Of a stretch of DNA of 64,000 nucleotides, positions 10,770-21,013 are shown one piece after another. The DNA is taken from assembly GCA_963383645.1 (NCBI GenBank), contig OY726569.1, positions 76,788,135 to 76,852,134 of the forward strand, read 5' to 3'. The translations under genes and the position numbers were made by a program. The notes beneath the pieces are model-generated. The model did not search any database. It was given only the letters and a program-made list of their open reading frames with translations, and was not told where the DNA came from. The DNA is from Muscardinus avellanarius (lineage: Eukaryota; Chordata; Mammalia; Rodentia; Gliridae). Within the stretch, counting starts at the first letter, position 1, and each line of letters opens with the position of its first letter.

Positions 10770-11665
10770 ATATTCTTAAAGTTTTTTCTTTGATTGCTTA
10801 TATCCAAATCAATTTAATCTAATGAAAATATTAATTAGCTCTTGTGTTAACCTTCAATTATGCCTTAAAAAGCTTGATCTTTAAACCATTGGCACCTGTT
10901 AGAAATTCACATTCACAGAGCCTGCCCCAGATCCACTGGTTCAGAATGCATAGCACGAGCTCCTGGGGTGATTTTAAGATGAGGGACAGGAGCCCTGCTC
11001 AGCTCTGCGCCCCTGAATCTGGCTGGGATCTTTTCCCCAGTTCTCTTCTGGCCTTCTCTATCAACCCTCTCTTCCTTTGATTCTCTCCACATTTTATTTT
11101 CAGCTATAGCTCAGCACCTCACTCTGGTAAAACTTACCTCTGGAGGGGAGAGAAAAAGAGTTTTCATTTCTACCATTCATAAGTTATTAGCTAGGACTCA
11201 CTGTAACAAAAGACAGGATAACAGAGAAAAACAAATTAAAACTGATTAATGTGCATGCCTTTATAAAGGACACATGGTGGATAATCTGGAGAAATGAGTG
11301 AATCTCTAGTGAAGATCTCAAAAATGTTGTCTTCCAGTTTAGGCTTGGACACTATGGTTTGCTGGAATCAAGAAAAGAAGGGGTGTGGGGAAGACCCACT
11401 TAGACAGCAGGCCAGGGAAGGCTTGTTAACAAAAGCAAGGTGTGTTAGGCAGATTTATGCCCAGGTCTTCTCTAGTGATTTAGTCATTCTCTTCCTGATG
11501 CAGAAATAGATATTTCCCTTAAAGATGTGAATTTCTCCTACAAAAGAGTAACATTTTAGAGCTTCTCTTATCTTGAATAGTTTCTCAAAATAACAAGCTC
11601 AAAATAATTTTTATGCCAAAGAGGCATATTGGGGGGGCAGCATAATTTGGTCTCCTATAGTCATA
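10770..11665. other. Intergenic, nothing recognised
   Basis: No coding frame with a recognisable domain; 71-78 codon frames at 10.8 and 11.3 kb look like chance. Confidence 0.4.
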
Positions 11666-11667
11666 TT

Positions 11668-12058
11668 TTGGAGTAGTATGCCCTGAACCCCATCACTTTG
11701 GCCATGGGTCACATGCATCCCCCATTGTTAACTTGTGAACTTAATCCCAATACAACAGTGTTGGGAGGTGGGGTCTAATAAAAGGTTTTTGGGTCATTGG
11801 AACACTGCCTCGTGAATAGATTAATATCATTATTGAGAAAGTTATTGGCAGAACGAGTTAGTTATTGCAAAGTGGATTGTTATAGAGGTGAGTTAGGCCC
11901 CTTCTTGCCACCACTATTGCCATGTGACATGGCCAGAAAGTCCTTGCTAGATTCCACCCCTCAATCTTGTACTTCTTGGGCTTTGGAACCATGAGCTAAA
12001 TAACTCATCTTTCATTTGTGAACTACCTGGTCCGTGGTATTAGCGACACAGAATGGAC
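11668..12058 (+). mobile_element. MST/MaLR-like LTR, sense
   Basis: gtgttgggaggtggggtctaa, gaacactgcctcgtgaatag, ttgccatgtgacatgg and the 3' end with ggtccgtggtattagc follow MST/THE1 order. Solo LTR, diverged. Confidence 0.7.
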
Positions 12059-12059
12059 C

Positions 12060-12898
12060 CAGGCAACTTCCTAATGAAATCCAACAGACTGTCTCACAGT
12101 GATGGTCACCTTTCCGTGTGAATAAAGTGAAGGACCCATTTACAGTTGCATGTTAGGTGGCCTTTGGGATTTATGCAGCTTAGAGGTGGCAAAGCTGAGA
12201 CTTTAAGTCCAGGGAGGAAGAAGAAGGAGAAGCAACTGTCAAGAAGCAAATGCGTTTTCTTCTGTTTCATAATCATTACACTCTCCCATAAATTCTCCTA
12301 CAATTTCTTGTGATGGAAATTCGCCTAGTAACCTTCTACCTTGGGTTTATAAGGAAGAAGCCTTCCAGTGGGGCAACCTCTGTGCTTTTACGTGTAAATC
12401 AAATGGCCCCAATCCCAAGAGATGTAAAATCACACATAAGATTCTTCATAAAAGAAGACTCTAGTCATTCAGGTATTACTGTGATGTAGAAGAAATTTCC
12501 AGGAACTGAGAAAGGGGGAAAATATTTTGGCTTTCAAAATCGAAATGTTTCACTCATTCAATCTTAGGGAAGTAATAGTCATTGATAAAGGTTTCAGCCT
12601 TGAGTACATTAGAATCACCGGTAAGTTTTAAAAAAAACAAAATATTAGTTTAAAAGACAAAATGTCTGGGCAACTGAGTCAGACTTGTAGGAGTTAAGTA
12701 TTTCTTGTCTGTTTTTGAAATTCCCACACTAAGTGACTGATGCAGGAGGGTGAAGAATGTAGGATATGGTCCAATATGTAAGAAGATAATGGAAAAAAGA
12801 CATCAATTTTAAATGCATGGTTTCAATAATTTATCTATTTTGCTTTTTTCCAGGGTTAGGGCCCATCTGGAGATTTGAGTTCTATTTAACAATCAAGT
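12060..12898. other. Intergenic, nothing recognised
   Basis: No gene or named repeat seen. Confidence 0.4.
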
Positions 12899-12900
12899 AT

Positions 12901-13105
12901 CCAGGTATGGTGGTGCATGTCATCCCAGTACTTGGGAAGCTGAGATAGGAGGATTATAGGTTTGAGGCCAGCCTTAGTAACTTACTGAGACCCTCTGCAA
13001 CTTAGTGAGACACTGTTTCTAAATAAAAAATAAAATAGGGCAGAGATGTAGCTTGGAAGTAGAATGTTTCTGGGTTTAATCCCCAGCACCACCACTATAA
13101 AAATA
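12901..13105 (+). mobile_element. B1-dID SINE, intermediate age
   Basis: ccaggtatggtggtgcatg head, the old long linker (cttactgagaccctctgcaacttagtgagac), and an ID half ending in ttaatccccagcaccacc. Confidence 0.85.
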
Positions 13106-13107
13106 CC

Positions 13108-13872
13108 AAGCATTTTATGACCTTATACTTTTTTCTAATAGCTTATTATTATACCACTAGGAACCTTGAAGGTAGGAGAGACCTAAACCCAATTCCTCAA
13201 ATATAGTTTACTCCCTGGATGAGCAATGTCATTGGACAGAAGACCCTGAACTGAACTAAAAGCACTGTGTTGCACTAGTTTTGAATCCCATGATGGATCT
13301 GCTGTTTCTTTGGTCCAGAGATAGGAACTCATGGACCAAAAACCCCTGGAGAGTTAAGGATGTGTTCCGGTGAATGAAAATCCATACAAAATCAAGCATT
13401 ATCTGTAAACTGAACATATTAAATGATTCACTCATGCATATGCCCATTCATTTTCAAATTTATCTATGGCCTTGATTGACAGAAAACATTAAACAACATC
13501 ATTTAAAAGTGCTAGAAAAGACGTGACTCCTTTTATCAGCTAGTTTAAAAAATAAGCAAGGAGTATCAACTATGCATTAAGTCTCCAGAAAACAGAAGTG
13601 AACAAGACAGCCTGGCACTAACAAGACAGACACACAGATCAATGCGTGATTACCGTCTAAGGAAGTTAGTATCAATTCCATTATATCTATCTGTGATATG
13701 AATTTGAGTGTCTCTAATTCTAGAAAAAGGGCCTTAGAGCCAACATATCTGTTTCCATCACCCTGTACAGATCCGCTTAAGTATTAATTAGCAATCTCAG
13801 GAGAGAAGTACTCTCACACTTTTCTCAAAACTACCTTTAGATACAGTAAACAGTGGTTTAAAACTGATGACT
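13108..13872. other. Intergenic, nothing recognised
   Basis: The 63-codon minus frame at 13256-13447 has no recognisable domain. Confidence 0.4.
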
Positions 13873-13876
13873 TTTG

Positions 13877-14064
13877 TTGTGTGCGGTACTATGGATTGAA
13901 CCTAGGGGGCGCTCTATCATGGAGCTACAGTCACAGGTCTTTCTATTTTTTATTTGGAGAAAGGGCCTCACTAAGTTGCCCAAACAGTCCTCAAACTTGT
14001 CATCCTCTTGCCTCAGCCTCCCGAGTCACTGTGATTACAGGTATGATCCACTACTCCTGGTGGA
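13877..14064 (-). mobile_element. B1-dID SINE, older copy
   Basis: ID half on the left (ggattgaacctaggggg, agctacagtcacagg), A-linker tttttatttgg, and B1 at right (ctcagcctcccgagtcactg). The 175-codon frame at 13874-14401 starts in this SINE and is not a gene. Confidence 0.85.
13902..13913 (+). promoter_or_regulatory. CTCF-like core inside a SINE
   Basis: ctagggggcgct matches the 12-base heart of the CTCF motif (C-T-A-G-G-G-G-G-C-G-C-T). The upstream three bases of the usual motif do not match. It arose within the ID half of the surrounding B1-dID; sister copies have ggggcattc or similar. Binding is unproven. Confidence 0.4.
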
Positions 14065-14455
14065 TATGATGTTTTTAGGTGGATGCATATTTTCAGCCAA
14101 TAGTTATTCAAAGTTGAGCAAGGGGCCATGTCGGAGGGAGGGAGGAATGATCAAAAGGCATTGGAAACAGCCATGCAGTGCTATTCCCTCATTTTATAGA
14201 GGAGGCTTCTATAAGGAGGTCCAGAGGGAGGCAATGACTTGTTATAGATCCATCCACACCTGTTCACTTTTCACATGGGCTTTGTCACAGTCTCATGCAC
14301 ACCAGAGTTGCTATTTAAGGAGCTGTGCCAACCATAAACATTGTCCACCCCTCTGCTCAGTGATGGCGGCAAGTATAGTTAATGGCGCTGTCATTCCCTA
14401 GTTTTTCTTCTTTGTGAGAGCTATACCCTGCACATACTGGGCTTACAGTGTTCCT
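14065..14455. other. Intergenic, nothing recognised
   Basis: Stretch between the SINE and an LTR-like relic without coding signal. Confidence 0.35.
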
Positions 14456-14459
14456 TAGA

Positions 14460-14790
14460 GGAGGGAGCAAATTTTTCTACCTAATGATATCAGACTTGGC
14501 TATGTGACTTTCTTTGGTAAAATATGAGCAGACGTGATATATCTATTGACCCTCATGCTTAAGCTTGAAGAGCTCTGTGTAATTCAGCCATGCTTTGTCA
14601 TAAGAATAGCATATGAGAAAAAAGAATATTCCTTTAGTTTTTGAAGAATACTAAAAGCAGAGCCACAGCCCGCCCATCAGTGACATGTGATGTGAATGGG
14701 AAATAAGCTTTTGTTTTACTAAGCTCCTGGAAATGAGAGATTGTTTGTTACTGCAGCATAAACCCGTGAAAGCTAACTAATATAGTAGGC
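14460..14790 (+). mobile_element. Ancient LTR-like repeat (family not named)
   Basis: agacttggctatgtgactttctttgg, then gaaataagcttttgtttt and ttgtttgttactgcagcataa follow a common mammalian LTR-like relic. A second copy of the same type is at 15310-15565. Confidence 0.5.
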
Positions 14791-14829
14791 CAGAGCCCTG
14801 ACAACTTTTCTTTGTTTCCTACTCTCTTA

Positions 14830-14912
14830 TTTTATAGTGCTCAGGCTCAAACCCAGGACCCTGGGCATGCTAGATAAGCACTCTACCCCTGAGCTAAACC
14901 CCCAGGCTCCCC
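14830..14912 (-). mobile_element. ID element, antisense
   Basis: Free tRNA-like ID unit: B box seen as caaacccagga, middle gcatgctagataagcactctacc, A box as gagctaaacccccag. Not a functional tRNA gene. Confidence 0.75.
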
Positions 14913-15059
14913 GAATTTTACCTAAAGGACCTGATAGTAAATTCTTGAAGCATGTGCACCAAAGGCAGTCTGTGTCATAGCTTCTCAATTCTATAGCAAA
15001 AGCACCTAAAGACAATCCGTAAACAAATGGGTATGAGTATATTCCAATAAAACTTGATG

Positions 15060-15275
15060 AAAGCCAGGTGTGGTGGTACACACCTGTACTCCCAGCTATT
15101 CAGTAGGCTGAGACAGGATCCCAAGTTTGAGGCCAGCCTGAACAACTTAGGAGACCCTATCTCAAAATAAAAAGGGCTGGATATGTAGTTCAGTGGTAGA
15201 GTGACCCTGCATTCAATCCCCAGCACTGCAAAAACCAAACAAACAAAAACAAACAAACAAACAAAACAACACAAC
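15060..15275 (+). mobile_element. B1-dID SINE, intermediate age
   Basis: agccaggtgtggtggtacac head, ID half with ggatatgtagttcagtggtag, and an (AAAC)n tail. Short flanking repeat aacttgat on both sides (near 15050 and 15273) is a plausible target-site duplication. Confidence 0.88.
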
Positions 15276-15309
15276 TTGATTGCTTAGCACAGGTAGCTGA
15301 CCTTTGGGC

Positions 15310-15565
15310 TATAGTTTACTTATCCTTCTATGGGATTTTACTTCTCCACCTCCTTGAAGTTGCTTGTGGCCAGTGAAGGTGATGTGATGCTAACTTTGAC
15401 TAGCAGGATATAAACTGTTTTAAGAAATGGTGTAAATGGTGGCTGATCTGTCAACCTGACATTTAAGAGAGCATTTCAAAAGACCATCTTGCTTTAAGCC
15501 ACTAAGATATGTGGGGTGTTTGGCATCCTGGCATAATCTAGCCTACCTTTGCTGGTACAGTTCTC
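15310..15565 (+). mobile_element. Ancient LTR-like repeat (same type as 14.5 kb)
   Basis: The end ctttaagccactaagatatgtgggg, then cataatctagcctacc, matches the 3' end pattern of the same relic family. Confidence 0.5.
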
Positions 15566-15569
15566 TCTG

Positions 15570-17185
15570 CATTACGTGTTAGAGAAACCCAGCTCCCTGC
15601 CATCCCAGTGCGCCTTATGTGATGTTCTGTTATTGGCTTCTTTAGCATGCTGGGGTTGTTGATAGTGATGATAGAATTTATTTAGAAAAATGTTTTGATC
15701 GTAGCATCTGTGTGAGGAAAGACTGTTCTGTTGAGCCAACATGACTACAACTATTTTACAAATAGATCATTTAATTTTACAAGCTCTTGAGCATTTTCAA
15801 AAGTCTGACATCATCTGAAATAACTTTTGAGTTCAGTTTGTGTATTCACAAGCCTTGTCTTTGTAAAAGTACACATTGGATGATACTGCACTGCCTTATT
15901 TTCCTGGTGTGTAAGGGTTAATTACAGGACTTTTGTTCGATGATGAACATGTATGTTCATCAGAATAGTCATATTATATAACCAGCCTGTCTCCGATGCT
16001 ACCAGGCGCAGACCTTCTGTTTGATGGTTGGCTTGGACCTGCAGACTCCTTTGCCTTCTTTCTCTTTCCCTGTGGAGCCCCACCTGCTTCTTTACAGTGA
16101 GTGCACAAGGTCGTCCCTTCCACGGTCTCTGTCTCTACCCGGGTCTGGCTAATGGCTTCTCTGTGTAAAGTACCAACCAGCAGCCTTATTGTCCAACTTG
16201 AGCTATTCTCCCTTCTTTATGTTCAAGAGAGACTGAATCAGAGGAAAGAACAAGCCTTCCATGTTTCAAACTACAAATCTTGGTGGTGGATCCACAAAAC
16301 AAATGCAGAATACCCTTGCTGTCCAGAGGACACCTCGCCCTTGTGCAGCACCGTGGCTCAGGGAGTTGGAGTGAAGGCAAACTTTCCCTGCCTCCTGTGA
16401 AGCTGCCCTGGAATGAGCTGCTGACAGACAGATGAATAGGAGCGAAGATCCACACACTTACTAATATGCACAGAAAAGAATGAGAGCAATGTGATTACCC
16501 AATAGCATAATAAAGTTCAGATGCTTATAAACCTTTCCTTACTGAGGAAAAGGGGCAGGGGGAAATGCAGGCAGTTTTGAGGGATAGTGATGGAGAAGAA
16601 TGGGCATTGGTGACAGACATGAATTTGTAAAATGATTTGCTTTGGAATTTGAATTCAGCCTGAGAGACAGACATTATCTTGTGACAAGAGTCCACCCAAG
16701 TGTGGCTTCAGTTCTCAGCCTTCTTTTCTTCTATGGATAATGAGATTCTCAAGAGGTGACAGAAGGTAACTGTATTCTCATTGGCAGGGCCAGTCTTAAG
16801 GCAGATGAGGAAATATCAGAGTAAGTCCTCCTCTGTTCCAGAGGAGAGAAAGAGAGAAAGAACATCCATAGATGAAAGAGACATAAGTGTGACAGAGAGA
16901 CCTTGATCCTAAGACTGTAATTCTAAGACTCTAACCTCGTATGTCAAGCCCCATACTTTAGGGTATCATTTTCTGAACCTCAGCTTGGTCTGGACTCCTT
17001 AGCACCTTAAGAGTGGCCTGTGCTTCTCATATATTTTTTTCTGCACCACCTAGAGTTAGTCTTAGAATTGTTTTATTGTGAAAAATGTATGTTTTAGTGT
17101 TTTAATCTAATTACCTTAGGCAGAAGTCCAGGCCAGGTCCAGATCAAGAGAGAAAAACTTGAATTTTAGTTTTGTTACCTATAAT
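15570..17185. other. 1.6 kb intergenic, nothing recognised
   Basis: Frames of 63-99 codons overlap on both strands at 16.1-16.46 kb, without a domain or a shared frame. No splice or promoter pattern persuades me of an exon. Confidence 0.4.
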
Positions 17186-17186
17186 T

Positions 17187-17541
17187 TGTTAGTTAGTTTT
17201 CCATCACTGTAACAAGTATCTGAGACAATCAGCTTTTAAAGAGGAAAGGTTTATTTTGGCTCACAGTCTTGGAGGTTTCAGTTTACTATCGATTGGCCTT
17301 GATGCTTTTGGACCTGTGGTGAATCAACACATCATGAAAGCAGTGCATGGAAAAACCTCATGGACAGAATCTGAAAGAAAGACAAGGAGCTGCGTCTCTA
17401 GTCCCTCTCAAGGGCATACCCCAATCACTAGGAGACCAGGCCCTGCCTCTCAGGGTTCTACCCCCTCCTGGTAGTATCATGGGCTAAGGACCCAGCCTTT
17501 AGCGCACAGTCCTTGGGGGACACATTCAAACCATAGTACAG
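17187..17541 (-). mobile_element. MaLR-like LTR, antisense
   Basis: gttagttttccatcactgtaac start, gaggaaaggtttattttggctcac, and an end with acacattcaaaccatagta. Same family as 9.1 kb. Confidence 0.7.
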
Positions 17542-17544
17542 ATC

Positions 17545-18425
17545 CCGAGGAGAACACAGCTGGCCAGGCTAGGCCACTGCGGGAGGCACTGGGGTGATGT
17601 GTCAATTCTGTGAAGGATCTGGAGGAGTTCCCAACTGGGAAGAGAAGGAAAGGCAAACTTGGGACTGGAAGGGTCCTTGGATTATACAGAAAAGAATTTC
17701 AGAGACATAGATTTATCTAGGAAATCAGGAAATACACACTTAAGGGAGAATGCAAGCCATTTCCAGAGCAAGAGACACATCTTAGGGGTCCATGGCTCTT
17801 CTTTTAAAGGGAACTTGGTGGCAGGCAGATATGGGAAGGTACGTGAGCATGACTGAGCCTGGTGATCACAGGCTGGGCCACTGTGGTCCCATCATCTGCC
17901 AGGTCCCCAGGATGATCGTGGGCTCCATCATCTGATCTGGTAAGCTGGAAAGTCCCCTAAATTATAGGTTTCTCAAGATATTGTATTTTCTTGTAGACAG
18001 CTCATGGGGTAATTATAGCTTTTACAGTTAGTTTTAAGATTTATAGATTTCTCAGAAAGTTGGGAGAGAGACTGGTTTGGGGAGTAAAGATATGAAGAAC
18101 TCTAGCCCCTGATTCTATATTAAAGCAATAATTTTTACCAATTTTTTATTTCTTCTATTCTACCTCATTGGGTCATGAGGCAGCAGGAGGAGGGGATGGT
18201 GGGCATATTCCTTAATCATTAGGAAAGAGCAAGATAGAGTGGGAAGGTTGACAATTGGTTGATTAGAACAATTTCTTTTGACTCTGGGGCATAAGAGGCT
18301 CTCCTTGGTTAGATACCAGAGGTATTTGTGACCAGAAGAACTAAGGTTGGCGCAGCGGTCTAGATAGTTAAGTGTGAACTTAAGTGACTACTTAAGAAAG
18401 GAAACTGAGAAACAGGGTTAAGAGA
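17545..18425. other. Intergenic, nothing recognised
   Basis: No repeat or gene named. The 65-codon frame at 17659-17856 is unremarkable. Confidence 0.4.
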
Positions 18426-18428
18426 AAG

Positions 18429-18430
<2 letters not shown>

Positions 18431-18474
<44 letters not shown>
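18431..18474. repeat. (TG)n microsatellite
   Basis: About 21 units, followed 20 bases later by (CA)7 at ~18494-18508, so the two can base-pair as an imperfect inverted repeat. Confidence 0.95.
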
Positions 18475-18479
<5 letters not shown>

Positions 18480-18620
18480 ATGAACATTTGTGTGCACACA
18501 CACACACCTTTATAACAACCAGGATTGACACTGAAATGCTGATGGTCTTGTGTCAACCACAACTATTCCACTGTGTCAGCAAAATTTGTTCTGTCTAGTA
18601 AAAGCTATTGGGGAAACATA

Positions 18621-18894
18621 TATATATTTTTTTTCTTTGAGGTACTGGGAATTGAACCCAGAGGCATTGTACTTTAGAGCTAACCCCCAGCCCTATTTTT
18701 TTTTTTTGCAGGTCTGGGGATGGAACCCAGGGGCATTTGACCTCCAAGCTACACCCCCTGCCCTATTTTTTATTTTTTATTTTGAAACAGGGTCTCAAAA
18801 GTTACAGAGGGCCTCACTAAGTAGCTGAGGCTCAGTCCTCCTGTCTCAGCCTCCCAAGTACTGGGATTATAAGCATGTGCCACCACACCCAGCT
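18621..18894 (-). mobile_element. Compound SINE: B1-dID plus a second ID unit
   Basis: On the minus strand: B1, linker, ID half, A tract (18698-18711 as T), then a second ID unit (18640-18697) with its own A tail. A single target-site duplication ggaaacata (18612-18620 and 18895-18903) encloses everything, so the trimer appears to have moved as one unit. Alternatively a second ID landed in the tail of the first. Confidence 0.75.
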
Positions 18895-18904
18895 GGAAAC
18901 ATAC

Positions 18905-19083
18905 AATTTCGTTTGATACATATTAAGTGTTTTAAAATTTAAATAACAAAATTGACCACTTGTTCTTAGTCAACAGCATCATGTTAGACCTCACTGAGTT
19001 TTAGAATTTCATTTGAATAATAACTATAGGCAACTGTCAACTTAGTGGTGTTGAGATTGGGACAAGGCCTATAGCAATCTTCT

Positions 19084-19127
<44 letters not shown>

Positions 19128-20325
19128 TTGTGTGTGAATCCCCCCAAAATATGCTACTATGGTGGTCCAGCACCTGCAAAAGGAGTGCTTTTAGAGAATT
19201 TTCACAGAAAGATGTTTTTTACTTCAATGGGAGTTTTGCCAGTAATGTTAGAAGTTATTGTGGAAACCAGAACTAGCTGGCACTGTATTTTTTATTTGTT
19301 CTAGTGATGTTGTAATGTCCCCTGTATATAATTATCCAGAGAATGACTTGATTGACAATATGTCCTGAGCAGTAGTTGGTTTTGATCCATGTTTATGCAG
19401 CCTGAAGATTGTTCAAAACTACATTAGAGGTTCCCCTAAACATTTGGATCTAATTAAAGCTTAATAATAAGATAATGGCCCAGGAGCCCTGAGCGTTGGT
19501 CTCTGGCCAAGAGAAAGGGCAGGGTCAAGATGTCTTTCCATCAGCTTTGGTCAAAGAAGGGCAGCCTGGCCAGGGCCAGCCCACTCCCTCTGTGTCACGT
19601 AGCCACAGAGTACCGCAGTTCAATGAAGTGAGTAGAAAAAAGGTTTTTACTGCTTAAACAGACTTAAAACCCCACTGCTCTAGCATTATTTACGAGAAAA
19701 GAAACTAAGAATAATATTGAACTTGAACAATGAATTCCTTAAGACCTGGGAACATCCTGTGCTCTTATACAGTTATAATTTAATCCAAATGCATTGGAAC
19801 CACACTATAATTCAATTTTAGGCAAAGAACAGAGTTTTGTACACAGTAAATTCATTCCGGAGCACTCTCCAGGGATTTGATTACAGAAAAATTCAAAAAA
19901 ATTTCTGTGTGCTATCTCACTTACAAAGCTACCCTGTGGCCCAGATTTTAGAGAGAGCCGTATTACACTAAGGGCCTCTCGAAGACAAGCTACTGGATAC
20001 CCCATGTTATCTTCACAAGACTGGTTTGATTCAAGGTTCTTATATGTGTCCACATACTGTTTTTGGCCAGAATTCTCAAACTGGGGTGTCAGGTTCAAGT
20101 CTAGTATATTAATTTGTTCTTATTATAAGCATGGTAGATTTCAAGGTCTTTAGAAGGGCAGTGCTGCCCTGCACAACTCCAGGGATATCACTGTGTTCAC
20201 ATTGTGTTCTAGGGACTTGACACAATGTGGTGGCTTTGGGTAACACCTTCCCTAGCCCCTATAGTATCCAAGTCTAGGTTGTGTCTAAGTTTGAGATCTC
20301 TGCTATATATCTATTGTTGTAGGAT
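18905..20325. other. Intergenic, with one CA microsatellite
   Basis: Apart from the (CA)n at 19.1 kb I recognise nothing. The 97-codon minus frame at 19805-20098 lacks a known domain. Confidence 0.4.
19086..19126. repeat. (AC)n microsatellite
   Basis: About 20 uninterrupted AC units. Confidence 0.95.
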
Positions 20326-20327
20326 GT

Positions 20328-20404
20328 TTTGTTTTTTTGGTGAAGCTGAAAATGGAACCTCAGGCCATATGCACGCTACCATTGAGCGATATCCCCAGTC
20401 CCAC
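20328..20404 (-). mobile_element. ID element, antisense, diverged
   Basis: tttttttggtgaagctg, aatggaacctcaggcc, accattgagcgatatccccagtcc is an ID unit on the minus strand with its tail to the left. Confidence 0.65.
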
Positions 20405-20431
20405 ATTGTTTTTATTAGTAGTCAGTGGGGC

Positions 20432-20578
20432 ACTTGACTTGAAGCCAGAAGAGATAGGTTGGATCTTCACACTTATTGATTAACTATTACATCAGTGAAC
20501 TCTGTGGAGCTTTGCTTTATCCGTGTGTCAAACGGGATTAATACTATTTCTCAGAGTTTATTGTAATGGTCATTTATC
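20432..20578 (+). mobile_element. MIR SINE, sense
   Basis: gaagccagaagagataggttgg, then aacgggattaatactatttctcag and ttattgtaatggtcat follow the tRNA-head and core order of MIR. Old and diverged. Confidence 0.6.
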
Positions 20579-20810
20579 CTCTTCTTTATTTCAACGAAGA
20601 ATTCAATTAGAACTATAGATATATATAAAATATAGCAAGATTACATAAATTAAAAGTAGACAAGAAAGAAGAAGTGTGAAGAAGTATAAACAGGGCCAAG
20701 AAGTCGTGTCTCTTCTGTGTAGATTTATTTGCTTGTGCTAGGAGTAAGTTCCAAATTTGCCTCTGTACTTTTTAGCAGACAAAGAAGAAAATGGAAGCTT
20801 TATTGGTTTG

Positions 20811-21013
20811 GGTTTTTTTTTTGTTTTTGTTTTTGTTTTGGTGATACTGGGAATGGAACCCTTCTACCTCTGGGCTACACTCCCAGACCTATTTTATATT
20901 TTATTTGAAAACAGGGTCTCTTAAGCCAGCAAGGCTGGCTTCGAACCTGCGCGATCCTCCTGTCTCCACCTCCCAAGTGCAGAGATTACAAGCCTGCGCC
21001 ACCACGCCTGGCA
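20811..21013 (-). mobile_element. B1-dID SINE, young short-linker type
   Basis: Diagnostic ctcttaagccagcaaggctgg, and an intact B box (ggcttcgaacc in antisense). (GTTTTT)n tail at left. No exact flanking duplication seen. Confidence 0.9.

Noticed and set aside
13874..14401. 175-codon open frame
   Set aside because: Its first third is antisense B1-dID; the remainder is unrecognised intergenic sequence.
14830..14912. tRNA-like sequence with A and B boxes
   Set aside because: It is an ID SINE, as are 20328-20404, 29876-29984 and 46648-46745. No intact cloverleaf or anticodon arm can be supported.
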